In this document: one piece after another, positions 28,170-39,600 of the stretch
How the letters are laid out: each line of letters opens with the position of its first letter
Numbering within the stretch: position 1 is the first letter of the stretch
Assembly: GCA_021464245.1 (NCBI GenBank)
Contig: JADCRB010000018.1
Span: 2,900,015 to 2,964,014 of the forward strand
DNA length: 64,000 nucleotides
Direction of reading: 5' to 3'
Source of the DNA: Carallia brachiata
Lineage: Eukaryota > Streptophyta > Magnoliopsida > Malpighiales > Rhizophoraceae
The notes under the pieces: generated by a model
Database searches by the model: none
Told to the model about the DNA's origin: nothing
Seen by the model: only the letters and a program-made list of their open reading frames with translations
Made by a program: the position numbers and the translations under genes

Positions 28170-30130
28170 TTTTTTTTTTCGTTTTCCTTCACTTTTATAC
28201 CCCTATTCTCTGCTGTTGATTCTTTTGTAAGATACCAGAATATTCACTACAGTTTGCTTGCTATGAAGAGTTATTTTACATTAGTAAACGCCCTTAACGC
28301 ATGCATAAATTGCAGACTTGTAAAGTTAATGTCGTTTTGGTTGACAAATAGCATGTGTCTATGCAGGTTCAGAAAATTCCCGGTCATTGCTTTTGCCTGA
28401 ACAGGAGACAAGAGTTGAGAGAGACAAGTGAGCTGATCTGCTTTTTGCCTCTTTTGGCTAAAACAGGTTGAAAGAATGTGTTGCCCTTGGTAACATTTGC
28501 ATGAGTTGCATTGGGGATTCATCCATATGATGGCCAAATTGACAACTTTTTTGGAGACAATATCTTTGAAATACAAACTATGGCTAGAGAATTTGAGAGC
28601 TCATTTATTGGTAGTTTGTAAGAGGAATAAAATGATAATAATGCCCTTTGGAGAATTTGCAAAGATGAAATACAATGAAAAGTTGCTGGCATCTGTTGCG
28701 GTAAATGGCAGGTGTTTGCTCTTTATTGTAGCAATTAATTTAAAGCCTTTTTTTAGTCTCCTTTTTAACTTTCATTATAAACCTCCCGTTCCCCCAGGTG
28801 GGTGTATGGGGCAGGCAGGGTGAGGTTGTCAAAGGATTGAACCATTTAGGGAGTGTTTGGCTCTACTTTTTAGAGAGTGTGTTTGCATTTTGATTTGAAA
28901 AAGGAAGGATATGAGCGTTTGGTAAAATATTGGAAAAGGTTGTTAATTGTTGATAAAGAGTCCAATTAGTTGTTATTTAAAAAAATAAGTTTTTCTTTTA
29001 CAAGAATGATGCTAGTAAAAAAAAATGTAATATATAAAATAATTATTTTATAATTTTAACAATAACTAGTAAATATTAATTTAACTAATTATTATAATTT
29101 TATTTTAACAATTAGTAACAGTAATCAGTAATAATAATCTATAATCAGTAATAACAATCAGCAATTAATAACAATAAGAAAGTTAAACATGCCTTTAATC
29201 TTGCAACGTACTAGTGAAGTTTAATATTCGAATAGTCTTGATTAGTCATATTTTAATAGAAGATAGCATAATTTAAGATTTTAATTTTAAAAAATAATGA
29301 TAGAAATTTATAAAAATAAAAAAATTATTTATATTATATAACTTAATTTATGACTTAATAGTTATTTTAATAAATAATAATTAAAAGATAGAAAAAGGTT
29401 ACACACAATGGATTCTGTTCATTACGCATCCCTTACGTATAATGAAGGTGCATTGCATGCACGATTGAGCGTACACAAAGTTGTCATATCAAATTGACAA
29501 ATTGACAGCTTATGTGAGTTGAAAGTGATGTAATACTAATCTAATAATATTTAGTGAACAAGTAAAATTATTTAAATATTTATAAAAAAATATATAATTA
29601 ATTTAATAATATTTAATAATTTATTTTTTTAATTTAATTTTTTATTTTTATAATTTAATAGTTTAAATTATAAATATTTATTAAACTTATATAATTATAT
29701 ACTAAAAAAAAAATTTTGAATCGGTGAATATCTGAGTACTTGGCTATTACAGTATGCGATGGTATACAATAGTGGGATCCTATTGTAAAGCCAGATCACC
29801 GAGCATAGTAACCGTAAGTATTCTTTTACTGCTTTCGTTACCGTCATATATCGACCAGACAATTTTCCAGCCAGATTGGGTAAAAATAACCTGTAAGAAA
29901 CTCTTTTTTTTATCCAAACCAATTCAAACTTTATTCTGAAATATCTTAATTCCATTTCATTTCACCGTCCCCTTTTTAAAATGATTTTCACATAAATTTG
30001 GATACAAGAAGACTAAAGGCATGTAAAATGCCATGACGAATACATATCATACTGTATTGATAACTCCATCTTCAATTTATTGTGACAATGCCACAAATAG
30101 TTTGAAATGAGCTATAATTAGAGTGCTCAA
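28170..30130. other. Intergenic DNA, possible extended 3' UTR then AT-rich DNA
   Basis: The first 650 bp are less AT-rich and may be alternative 3' UTR. From about 28853 the DNA is AT-rich; gggagtgtttggct at 28852-28865 and an approximate complement near 29180-29200 hint at a small hAT-like MITE, without a proven duplication. No gene was recognised. Confidence 0.4.
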
Positions 30131-30187
30131 GTAGTTTTTTTTTGGAAAAAAAAGGTTAAATTTTTATAAAATAAAAAATGAAAAAAC

Positions 30188-30796
30188 TTAAAGAAATCCC
30201 AAAATTAACAAGAACACCAACTCCGCCTTAGCTACCACCGTACCGACCACCACCACTGCCTCCCTCATCCAATATAATGATGGTCGCGGCCGTGGGGATT
30301 TGCTTTTGGAGCTCGACCCAGAACTAGGAACCAGAATCGGTTGATAAGCCATGAATGGAAAACAAAAAATGAGATGATGCATGAAAAAAAAAAAGGGAAA
30401 GGAAGGACCTTGTTCGGAATCCCCAAAAATTCCAAAGAAGATTCTAGAAGAAAAGACCATAAGAAAGAAAGAAAGAAAGAAAGATCGAAAGAGTAATCCA
30501 TTTTTAGTGATGTTAACTAAATAGGACGACCACTCAATAATAATAAACGAGAAAACTGCAAAAAGCCATGGAACTAGAAGAGAATGAAATATACAGTGAA
30601 TCCAACCAAAGGGATTTGTGAACAGTGATATTGGTCGTGCGGCCGTTTGGGTTGAAGAGGAGTGGGGATTTGCTGTTTGGGGCTCTGCTGGGTGGGAGAG
30701 GCGGTGGTGGTGGTCGCGCGGCTGTAGTGGTTGGGACGGTGATGGCGGAAGACCGAGGTGAAGTTGGCGTTTCTGTTAATTTTGGGATTTCTTTAA
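30188..30796. repeat. Inverted-repeat element with a GC-rich core
   Basis: Arm 30188-30227 (ttaaagaaatcccaaaattaac…) is the near-perfect complement of arm 30758-30796. Inside are GC-rich blocks rich in accaccacc / ggtggtggt, also complementary, and a repeated ggccgt…ggggatttgct motif at about 30285-30305 and 30643-30675. The arms may extend outward through A/T runs. No duplication was identified and the superfamily is not assigned. The ORFs inside, on both strands, mirror the palindrome and are not genes. Confidence 0.55.
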
Positions 30797-31700
30797 TTTT
30801 TTTTCCTTTTCTTTCGTTTTAATTTTATCGAAAATTTTACATTTTTTTCGAAAAAAAAAATTTACCAATATCTTGCCAAAAATACCACGTGGACAGTCTA
30901 TATTGTCATGACATGTTAATTTTCTAAAAATCATGACATGTCATGCCACGTATTATTATACAAATATGCTAAACGAAAAATTTAATACAAATGATCAAAT
31001 TTAATTAACGAAATAATATTTATAACAAATTTAATAAAAAAAAAAATTTAAGTCGAATTTAAACATATCAAAAAATTGTGAGTGAAACCTTTAAATATAT
31101 TTTTAATTTAAAGTAGAACGTTAATTTCTCCAACGACATTCATTCGCTCATTTAATATCCTTGAAAAGAGTGTGATTGCCAAGTGAGTCGTGCGCAGAAT
31201 ATACAAAAATGTCACGTATTGCACGCCTACGTCGTATATATCACAAAATGGGCAAATGTGGCAGACCAAAAACCGCTGCAATAGAGAATCGCAATAACTT
31301 TGTTTTTGCATGGTGATATATAATTTTTTAAGCCATATCACATTTTTATCTGATTGAAAATGTCGCAATAATTTTTTGAATGACATTATTCGATAAAAGT
31401 AAGTAGTGTGATAATATCATAAATGTTAATTATACATGCATGGATGATTATTATTGTCAGACCGTGATTATGAATTGAATGTATATAAATGTATGTCAAA
31501 AAAAAAAGAAAGTATATAAATGTGTAATCTAACAGTTATAATATTACTAAATGATGTTTTCTGTTGGCTCATGTCATTCGTACGTTACTTTGTCTATGTT
31601 CATATAACATTACTTTTTATTGTATGGGATTCATTCATTTGAAATACGCGTATTTTTAATTGGGAGTGAAATATTAATTTCGTCAATAACATTTATTCAT

Positions 31701-32198
31701 AGATAAGGATTTTTTTAGTCCTAAATTTTTAAGTTTTTTTACGTTTGAGTTCTAAACATTTTTGACATTTCATTTGAGTCCTAAACTTTTTGATTTTCTA
31801 CCAAATTAGTCTATCTGTTTAACAAAAGTGATCAATCTATTAAAAAATAATTTTAACTTTACAAAAAATTATTTTAAAAAAATTAAATATATGAATTGAA
31901 TGTCTTTTTTATAAAAAAATATACATGTTGTCTATTTAATTCGTATATTTGTTGATTAAAAAAATATTTAATATGCATATTTTGTTGATGAAAAAAATAT
32001 TTAACTCATGTTTTAAGCTTTTTTAAATGATTTTTATTAAATTAAACTCACTTATTAATAGATTGATACTTTTCGTAATTTAAAGGGCTGATATAGTAAA
32101 AAATTAAAAAATTTAGAACTCAAATGAAATGTTAAAAAGGTTTAGAACTCAAACGTAAAAAAATTTAAAGGTTTAGGACTTTAAAAATATTTATCCCC
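31701..32198. mobile_element. Mutator-type foldback MITE, copy 2 (498 bp)
   Basis: It is flanked by an identical 10-bp duplication, atttattcat, at 31691-31700 and 32199-32208. Long inverted arms carry agtcctaaatttttaag and its complement, plus a tttgagtcctaaactttttgatttt block shared with copies at 12343 and 61587. It is non-coding. The 9-11-bp duplication places it with Mutator-like MITEs. Confidence 0.8.
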
Positions 32199-32518
32199 AT
32201 TTATTCATTCATTCATCCAATAACATTGAATTTGAATAGAGTTTTTGTGGTGGATTGAGATATTTGTATTTTATATAGTGTCTGTAAACTTATTTTCTTC
32301 GTCTCTTTTAACAGTTAACTGATTAATTATTAATTATTTTTATCTTAAATTTTTTTTTATGGAATTTCAATACTAAGTGTCAGTCATGCATGCAGGCCAT
32401 ACGTACACACTTTCATGCATACTATATAACTTTACCACATAACAATGGAAATTTCCCATTTGTTTATGAAATGGCTTTATTTTATAGACACAAATTTTTT
32501 ACTTATTATGAGCGAGAT

Positions 32519-33119
32519 TATAAGTGTCAAAACAGGTCATCGGATCGGGTTTAGATTAGGTCACTTCGGTTCGAATCATTTTGGGTCGGGATACTTATGA
32601 GTTAAGTTATTTTCGGGTCATTTTGGGTTGGGTCATTTGGGTTCGAGTCAACCCACGGGTTGACCACGTTATAAAAAATGATGACGTGATATTTTTTATT
32701 AAAAATTTAAAAATTTCAAAAATTTTACTAAAAATTCTTAAAAATCAAAGAAAATCATATGATTGAAAAATAATTGAAGAAATTTCTTTTAAAATATTTT
32801 AAAAAATTAAAATAAAATTTAAAACTGTATAAAAAATCTCAAAATATTCTTAAAAAATTTATAATTAAGATTTATATTGAAAATAGTATAATCTATACTT
32901 TTTTATAATATAAAATATGCTAAATTTTTTCATTTTATTTTTTTGTTCCTTTAAGAAAAAAAGTTTCGGTCAAACGGGTCAGGTTAGGGTTGGGTCGGGT
33001 TTGACCCAAAGATTTTCGGTCATTTCGAGTTAGGTCATCCTTCGAATCGGGTTCGGGTCGTATTTTTTCGAGCGGGCTCGGGTCAATCCATCGGGTCGGG
33101 TCAGATTTTGACACCTCTA
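32519..33119. mobile_element. Non-autonomous hAT element, copy 1 (601 bp)
   Basis: An 8-bp duplication, agcgagat (32511-32518 and 33120-33127), brackets ends TATAAGTGTCAAAA and, on the other strand, TAGAGGTGTCAAAA, which match at 12 of 14 bases. Subterminal regions are packed with gggtcgggt/gacccgaccc motifs around an AT-rich, non-coding core. A second copy lies at 62403-63002. Confidence 0.85.
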
Positions 33120-33145
33120 AGCGAGATGCAAGTAACTTTACTATA

Positions 33146-34497
33146 TCATGCAAGGGGAGTGGGGGAAAAATTAGAAAAACTACAAAGAAGATTCCTATGG
33201 GGAGAAGAGGAGGGGAAGATTAAAATGCATCATGTGCCATGGGGTGTAGTGTGTAGGTGGATGAAATGGGGAGGTTTAGGAGCGGGGCCAGAGTGTGGGG
33301 GATAGAAATGGGGGTTTACTCACAATGTGGCTTTGGAGATTAGCAAAGGAGGGAGAAGCATTGTGGGCAAAGGTCTTGCATGGTCGGTGTGGGAATTGGA
33401 AAATTTGGCCCTAGTGTTGGAACACACATCTATCCAAAATATCTCCAATTTGGTGTGGGATGTGTTCAACTGCTAGAGAAGGTGACCCCTACTCTGGTTT
33501 GGTTAAAACAAACTTCAAATTTGTGGTGGAAAATGGTCAAGAAATAGATTTATGAAATCATAATTGGGTTTTTCCTAGAATGTCTTTCACCGAGATTTCT
33601 TAGGATATATACATTGTCAATTGATAAGGGCGGGCCAATCGCCTCTCAAAGGAAATCTGGCTATTGAGTTTCTTTGCCATTACTTTGTCCATTTGGTTAG
33701 CAAGGAATGAAATAGTGTTTGAGGACAGATAGTTTTATGCGGAGAAAATATATGATATGATTAGGGTGCCATTGATGTGGTGGAAAAAATCAAAGTGGTC
33801 TAATTGCTCTTACTTGGTAGAATATTGATAAACTAGCTGTTGTGGAAAGGAAGAGGAGAATCAATGTCACATGGCAGCCTCCTCCACCAGGACAGTTTAA
33901 ATTCAATACGGACGGGGCAGTGTAGGAAGTATGAGTCCAGCTGGAATTGGAGGGGAACTTCGAGATCATTTAGGCCAGGTTCTTTGCTTGTTCTCCAAAG
34001 AAGTTGGTGTAGCCTCACCAGAAGGTGCTAAACTGAAGGCATTCTGTAAAGTTATGAGGTTGTGGACTCAATGCAGATATGCCATGTTTGCTGATGTAGT
34101 TTTTGAATCCGATTCAAAGTTGGCCATCGGGTGGTTGACGAATTCTCGAAAGCACCTTTGGGATATGCATCAATATTAAACGAGATGGAATATTTGTGGA
34201 ATGAAAAAATGCAATTTGTCTATAAACCTAGGGAGACGAATAATTTTGCAGATTCTTTGGCTAAAAATGGCATTGGCAAGAAAAAAACTCTTATGACTTA
34301 GATATGATCTGCTCTTTTGTTGTCTTATAGGGTTAAAAATTTTGGGTGGGTGATTCTTGGTAAATATTTTTATTGATTTTCATTGGAACTGTTCTCTTAG
34401 GAAAGTTTTGTCTTATTAATACAACTTTATTGGTTGGCTTCCTGTTTTGGGAAGTAATTATGAATAACATATTTCAAACAGTTTACAAAAAAAAAAA
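33146..34497 (+). pseudogene. Degenerate 5'-truncated LINE (RT C-terminus and RNase H)
   Basis: The left part encodes the region after the reverse transcriptase typical of plant L1-like elements (KLEKLQRRFLWG…, then KMHHVPWGVVC and GGLGAG, about 33165-33300). The right part, about 33870-34300, encodes an RNase H-like domain in broken frames (FKFNTDGAV, VFESDSKLAIGWL). Stops and frameshifts separate the blocks. It ends in an A11 run and is flanked by a 9-bp duplication, tttactata, at 33137-33145 and 34498-34506. Confidence 0.75.
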
Positions 34498-34516
34498 TTT
34501 ACTATACATTATCCTA

Positions 34517-35000
34517 GGGTTAATTTCAAAAAATAACTATTTTATGTTTTTTAATAAATTTAGTATAACTTTTAAAAATTAACAAATTTAGTACAATTTA
34601 ATTATTTTTTAATAAATCGTACAATTTTTAACAACCAACAAATCTAGTACAGTTTAATTATTTTCGAACAAATTTAGTACGCTGTTAATTAAAAATAATC
34701 AGTTAAAAGCAACTAAATCCCTTAGTATACATATATAACATGTCTACGTTTAAATTTAACACAATTTAAAACCTCTAAATATCATATGTACATATGTGTA
34801 GGCTGAGAAATTCAGTTATTTTTAACTGACAATGTACTATATTTGTTAGAAAATAATTAATTGTGCTAGATTTGTTAATTTTTAATGGTTATATTAAATT
34901 TCTTAGAAAATAATTAAATTTTGTTAGATTTGTTAGTTTTTAAAAATTGTGCTAGATTTGTTAAAAAACACAAAAATGATATTATTTTTTAAATTAACCC
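34517..35000. repeat. Foldback MITE-like element
   Basis: It starts gggttaatttcaaaaaataac and ends with the complement …attattttttaaattaaccc. The interior repeats (aaatttagtaca / tgtgctagatttgtt) are also inverted, giving arms of about 200 bp around a short centre. It lies just beyond the LINE duplication. No clear target duplication was seen. Confidence 0.55.
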
Positions 35001-36170
35001 AAGATGAAATTAACAATAACTTTATTACTACATAACACTTTTTGTGAACCTCATCTTTCTTACGACATTGTACTCGTTTGTGTAACATTACTAGCTATTG
35101 AATAACATTCATTCAATAGGTTGAAACTAATATCATTGAACAACATGTAATTTTTAAATGTGAGTGGCGCTTTCATATATTCATTAATGTTTTCAAAAAC
35201 TAGATTGAAAAGCCAATTTCATGACATATAAACCCAATTCAATTTTGTGTTGGTATTGAACCAAAAATATGATGGATCTTTGATATAGTATAGTTGTCAC
35301 CAAATTATATTATATCGTGTAAATGACTACACTAACTGCTAAGTATAACTCGGTAAACAATTAGTATAAAATTTGAGGTGAGATCTGGGGTTCAAAGCTG
35401 GACTTCGTTTATAGTTAGTTTTCATCTCTTAATTGAGTTTGAAAAAAAAAAAAAGTGAATGACTATACTATATAATATTTTTAAGCTACATGCCATTTTT
35501 TTGATTGGAAATGTCACAATAATTTATTGAAGAATTTCATTAGATGGATGTAGGTTTTTATTGATACCAAACTTAATTTTAACAAAATCATAAAATATGA
35601 AAAAAAAACCGCCAGCTCAATTCTAGTCATCATGCATAACGTATCTTAACTAATTTTCCTCTCTTGTAGTTATATGTTACTATTATTACTCTTATATATT
35701 GTCCTTAATTTTTGATGATATTTATATTCGATATCAATATGTCTTTATTCTAACAATTTCTAATTAATGTTAGTGTTTATAAATGATTATAGTTATTTCA
35801 GTTTTTTTATTGTAATTTTTTTAATATTTTTACATATAATTATTTAAGAATATTCGTTGGTATTAAAAGTTCTTATTCTTTTTTGGTGATTTTGGCAAAA
35901 GACTGTGACAATCTCTGTGAATTGGTTTTTTTAAAGCTTAATCAAAATTTCTAGAATCTTTTTTAATAGACACTACAGTTTGTAGTCTTTCTAAGATTTA
36001 GTATTCTAATCCTAAATCTTAGGACTTAATTCTATTACAAGTTGGTAATAATTCTTCTAGTACCCAAGAACAAATAATATCTAATTTTACTCATAAGGCT
36101 TGTTGTCAAAATAATTTATACTATTATTACTTAAAAACTAAGTTAAAAATAAGTGCCCCAAAAATCAAGT
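35001..36170. other. Intergenic DNA upstream of the ABCB9-like gene
   Basis: AT-rich sequence with no supported ORF, RNA gene or bounded repeat. It probably contains the distal promoter of the ABC transporter gene. Confidence 0.5.
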
Positions 36171-36224
36171 AAGTTTGTTTTCTGTTTCCTCCACTAAACC
36201 AGTTGGTAATTCCCCCTCCACCCT

Positions 36225-36638
36225 GTTTATACTTTATATATCTCCACTGTTCGTTTGCATGTCCCTCTCAATACATACACGACAGCACACGTCTCTCTCT
36301 CTTTCTCTCCAGCACACTGCTTTGTGCGTGGCAGCGATCTTTGCCTCTCTGAAATTGCATTTCCTTTTTGTTTTCCCTTGTTTTGGGAGAAACCCTTTTC
36401 TTCTGGTTGGGTGTTATTTCCTTCTCTTTACCAAGAATCCGTATTTTCTTTTCTTTTCTTTTCTTTTAATCTTTTTCATCGTCAAAACTTAATCTTTCTT
36501 TCTTTCTTTCATTAAAGTTGCAAACTTTAAGTGCTATATTGCATTTAATATGTTGGGGTTTTGGTGTTTCTTTGTTTAAGATTGAAGCCAAGAAGCCAAA
36601 AAGAATAAAGGGTTTTAAGGTTTTGTTCAAGGAAAGCC
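36225..36638 (+). promoter_or_regulatory. ABCB9-like core promoter and 5' UTR
   Basis: A TATA-like tttatactttatatatctcc lies at about 36225-36245. A CT-rich leader (ctctctctctttctctcc, about 36294-36311; ttctttctttctttc, about 36496-36510) leads to the ATG at 36639. Start site and leader length are inferred. Confidence 0.5.
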
Positions 36639-39600
36639 ATGGGGGACAATGATGGGGAATCCACAAGCCATGTTAATGGCAAAAAGGCAGGAAAAGGGGA
36701 TGTGCAGAAGGTGCCCTTTTACAAGCTATTCACTTTTGCTGACCGGCTCGACGTGGTTTTGATGGTCATTGGGTCTTTGTCTGCCATCGGCAATGGCGTG
36801 ACTCAGCCGATCATGACGATCATCTTTGGCCAGCTTATTAATTCGTTTGGTTCCACAAGCGAAACACACATTGTTCATGAAGTCAGCAAGGTGAGTTGAT
36901 GGAAAATCTTGATTGATTGCCATTTTTGCTCTTTTTCTGGTTATTTTTTTAGGATTTTTGTTTGGTGAATAATGCTTGACTTTCAAGTGCAAATCTTTAT
37001 AAATTTTTGTGTTTGTTAAATATGAATGATCTTTTCTTAGTATCAAAGAAAATTAGGAAACCCCATAAAATGTTTTCAAGATTCATGCTAGGGAAAGCGA
37101 ACGTAGATTGATAATTTTTGCATTTAGGTTTTGGATTGGATTAGAGCATTGTGGGTTTAATTAAATCATACATTGTAAAGGTATACATACACATCCTGCA
37201 TTGCCATTCCCTGATCCCTTTCCCAGTAGGCAGTAGGTCCCACAAGCGAATCTCATGCGAATTCTCACATTGTTCATATTAAAGGGACAAATTTTGTGTA
37301 CACATTGTAAGCTACTCTCCAAGTATAAAGTTTGCCATGAAAATGTGAATGCACATCTTATTTCTCACTGTATGTTTGATATCGTCTTGTTGGTACTGTG
37401 AGATTGGGGGCTCCTTGAGGCTAGACTTATTTTCAGTCCAATTGCAAATGAGACTAATGGTGCACGCTCTTTGCACCTGAAGAATGCTATTGAGAAAATG
37501 GGATCAGCGGTATATGGTTGCTAAGAGAGTGGCTGCAGTCTTTATGTATTGGAAGATCTTACATTTTGGCTCTTTAAGTCAGATTTTGGGTCTCTAACTT
37601 TGTTACATTATTTGTAACATGTTAACGACTTGGTTTTGAAAATGGTCTTACATCTCAATATGTCATCTATTTTCTATTGTGCCAGCTTTATATGCTTTCT
37701 TTGGTGCAAATTTTTTGTCAATCCGGCCAGTGTCTCCTTTTGTAATAACTCAGCGTGGTCTTTCTGATGTGATTTTCAGGTAGCAATAAAGATGGTGTAC
37801 TTGGCTATTTATGCACTCAGCCTTGCTTTTCTACGTAAGTGCAGATCAAGCTATTCTCCTTCCTTGCCATACGGCACTTTTGTTAGGCTACAGTTCCCTA
37901 GTTGAAATTGAATTCACTGATGCCGCGTGTGCTATATGTATGTGATTACTGTAAGTTCTGTTAGCTTTTGAATAGAAGACAAATACAAGCAGGGCCAATG
38001 GCTTACCCGCCAATGTGAAATTTTAGACCAAGCAAGATTTCTACGACAATTCAAGCAATTTGGAATTATGCTTCTGACTCAAGGTTTTATGTCCTGGGAG
38101 CTGATTCCGAGAGGCCTACCTAGAAGGCTAGAATCTTTGTTTTCTTCTGGGGTTTAGATTAGAGAAATAGCTTAATTCCGTTTAATTGGCTAAAGAGCCC
38201 TCATTGCTGGCTTGCCTATTTCAGCTTGCAATTTCATGCATTACAGATAACTGACCTTTGAGAAAAATCAAATTTTGTATACTAAGCTGGTCATCACTGC
38301 ATCACTGATTGCAGAGGTTTCATGTTGGATGGTAACGGGAGAGAGACAGGCTGCTCATATTCGAGGCCTGTACTTGAGAACAATTTTAAGACAAGACATT
38401 GGCTTCTTTGACACAGAAACAACAACCGGCGAAGTCATTGGAAGAATGTCTGGTGACACTGTTCTCATACAGGATGCCATGGGTGAAAAGGTATGTCATG
38501 TCATGCTTCCAATGAATTGTATTGTATATGTCTTTTGTTATACTACCTTCATTTTCATTGCTATCAGTTTGCATGCTACACAAATTTTAATTAGTGCTTT
38601 CATCGCAGGTTGGGAAGTTTATACAACTACTATCAACATTCATAGGTGGATTTTTAGTTGCCTTTATAAAAGGATGGCGTCTAGCAGTAGTTTTGGTTTC
38701 CTGCATTCCTCTACTTGCAGTTGCGGTTGGAACTACGACTTTTTTAATTTCAAAAATGTCCAGCCGTGGACAAATTGCTTATGCAGAAGCTGGAAATGTT
38801 GTAGAACAAACAGTAGGAGGCATCAGAACGGTAGGCCAAGGGAGCAGCACTAAATTCAGATCAACATGTAACTTGCTTGCCCTATGTGTATGTTGCTGAA
38901 TACTTTTTGTACTTCCGCAGGTTGCATCTTTCACTGGAGAGAAGCATTCGATTGAAAAATATAACCATAAGCTACAAATTGCATATAAAGCTTCAGTTCA
39001 ACAAGGGCTTGCCTCAGGCTTGGGATTTGGTGTAATGCTTTGTATTATCTTTGCCAGCTATGGCCTTGCAGTATGGTACGGATCCAAATTGATCATAGAG
39101 GAAGGCTATGATGGTGGCAGGGTCATAATTGTTATTTTCAACCTCCTGACCGGTGGAATGTAAGTACCAATCTGATGGTCAATTCTCCAAATAACATTTA
39201 TTATCCATGAATTTGAGAACGAAGGTGCGTACTTTTGGAATGTAAGTGCTTATTTAGAAATTAAGCTGATACTTGTTTGTCTGTTGAACTAGCTCATTGG
39301 GTCAGGCATCTCCATCCCTGAATGCTTTTGCAGCAGGGCAAGCTGCAGCGTACAAGATGTTTGAGACAATCAAACGAAAACCAAGGATCGATGCCTATGA
39401 CACAAATGGAATGGTACTGAAAGAGATTTGCGGTGAAATTGAACTTAGAGATGTACATTTCAGATATCCTGCCAGGCCTGACGTTCAGATCTTTGCTGGA
39501 TTTTCACTGCAAGTTCCTAGTGGTACAACTGCAGCATTAGTTGGGCAAAGTGGGAGTGGGAAGTCAACCGTGATAAGCCTCATTGAAAGATTTTATGATC

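Noticed and set aside
30188..30822. Three ORFs on both strands as a small glycine-rich or hydrophobic protein
   Set aside because: They mirror the palindromic GC-rich repeat and have no independent support.
32935..33153. A minus-strand ORF rich in D, P, R and T residues
   Set aside because: It translates the gggtc-rich terminus of the hAT element and crosses its border.
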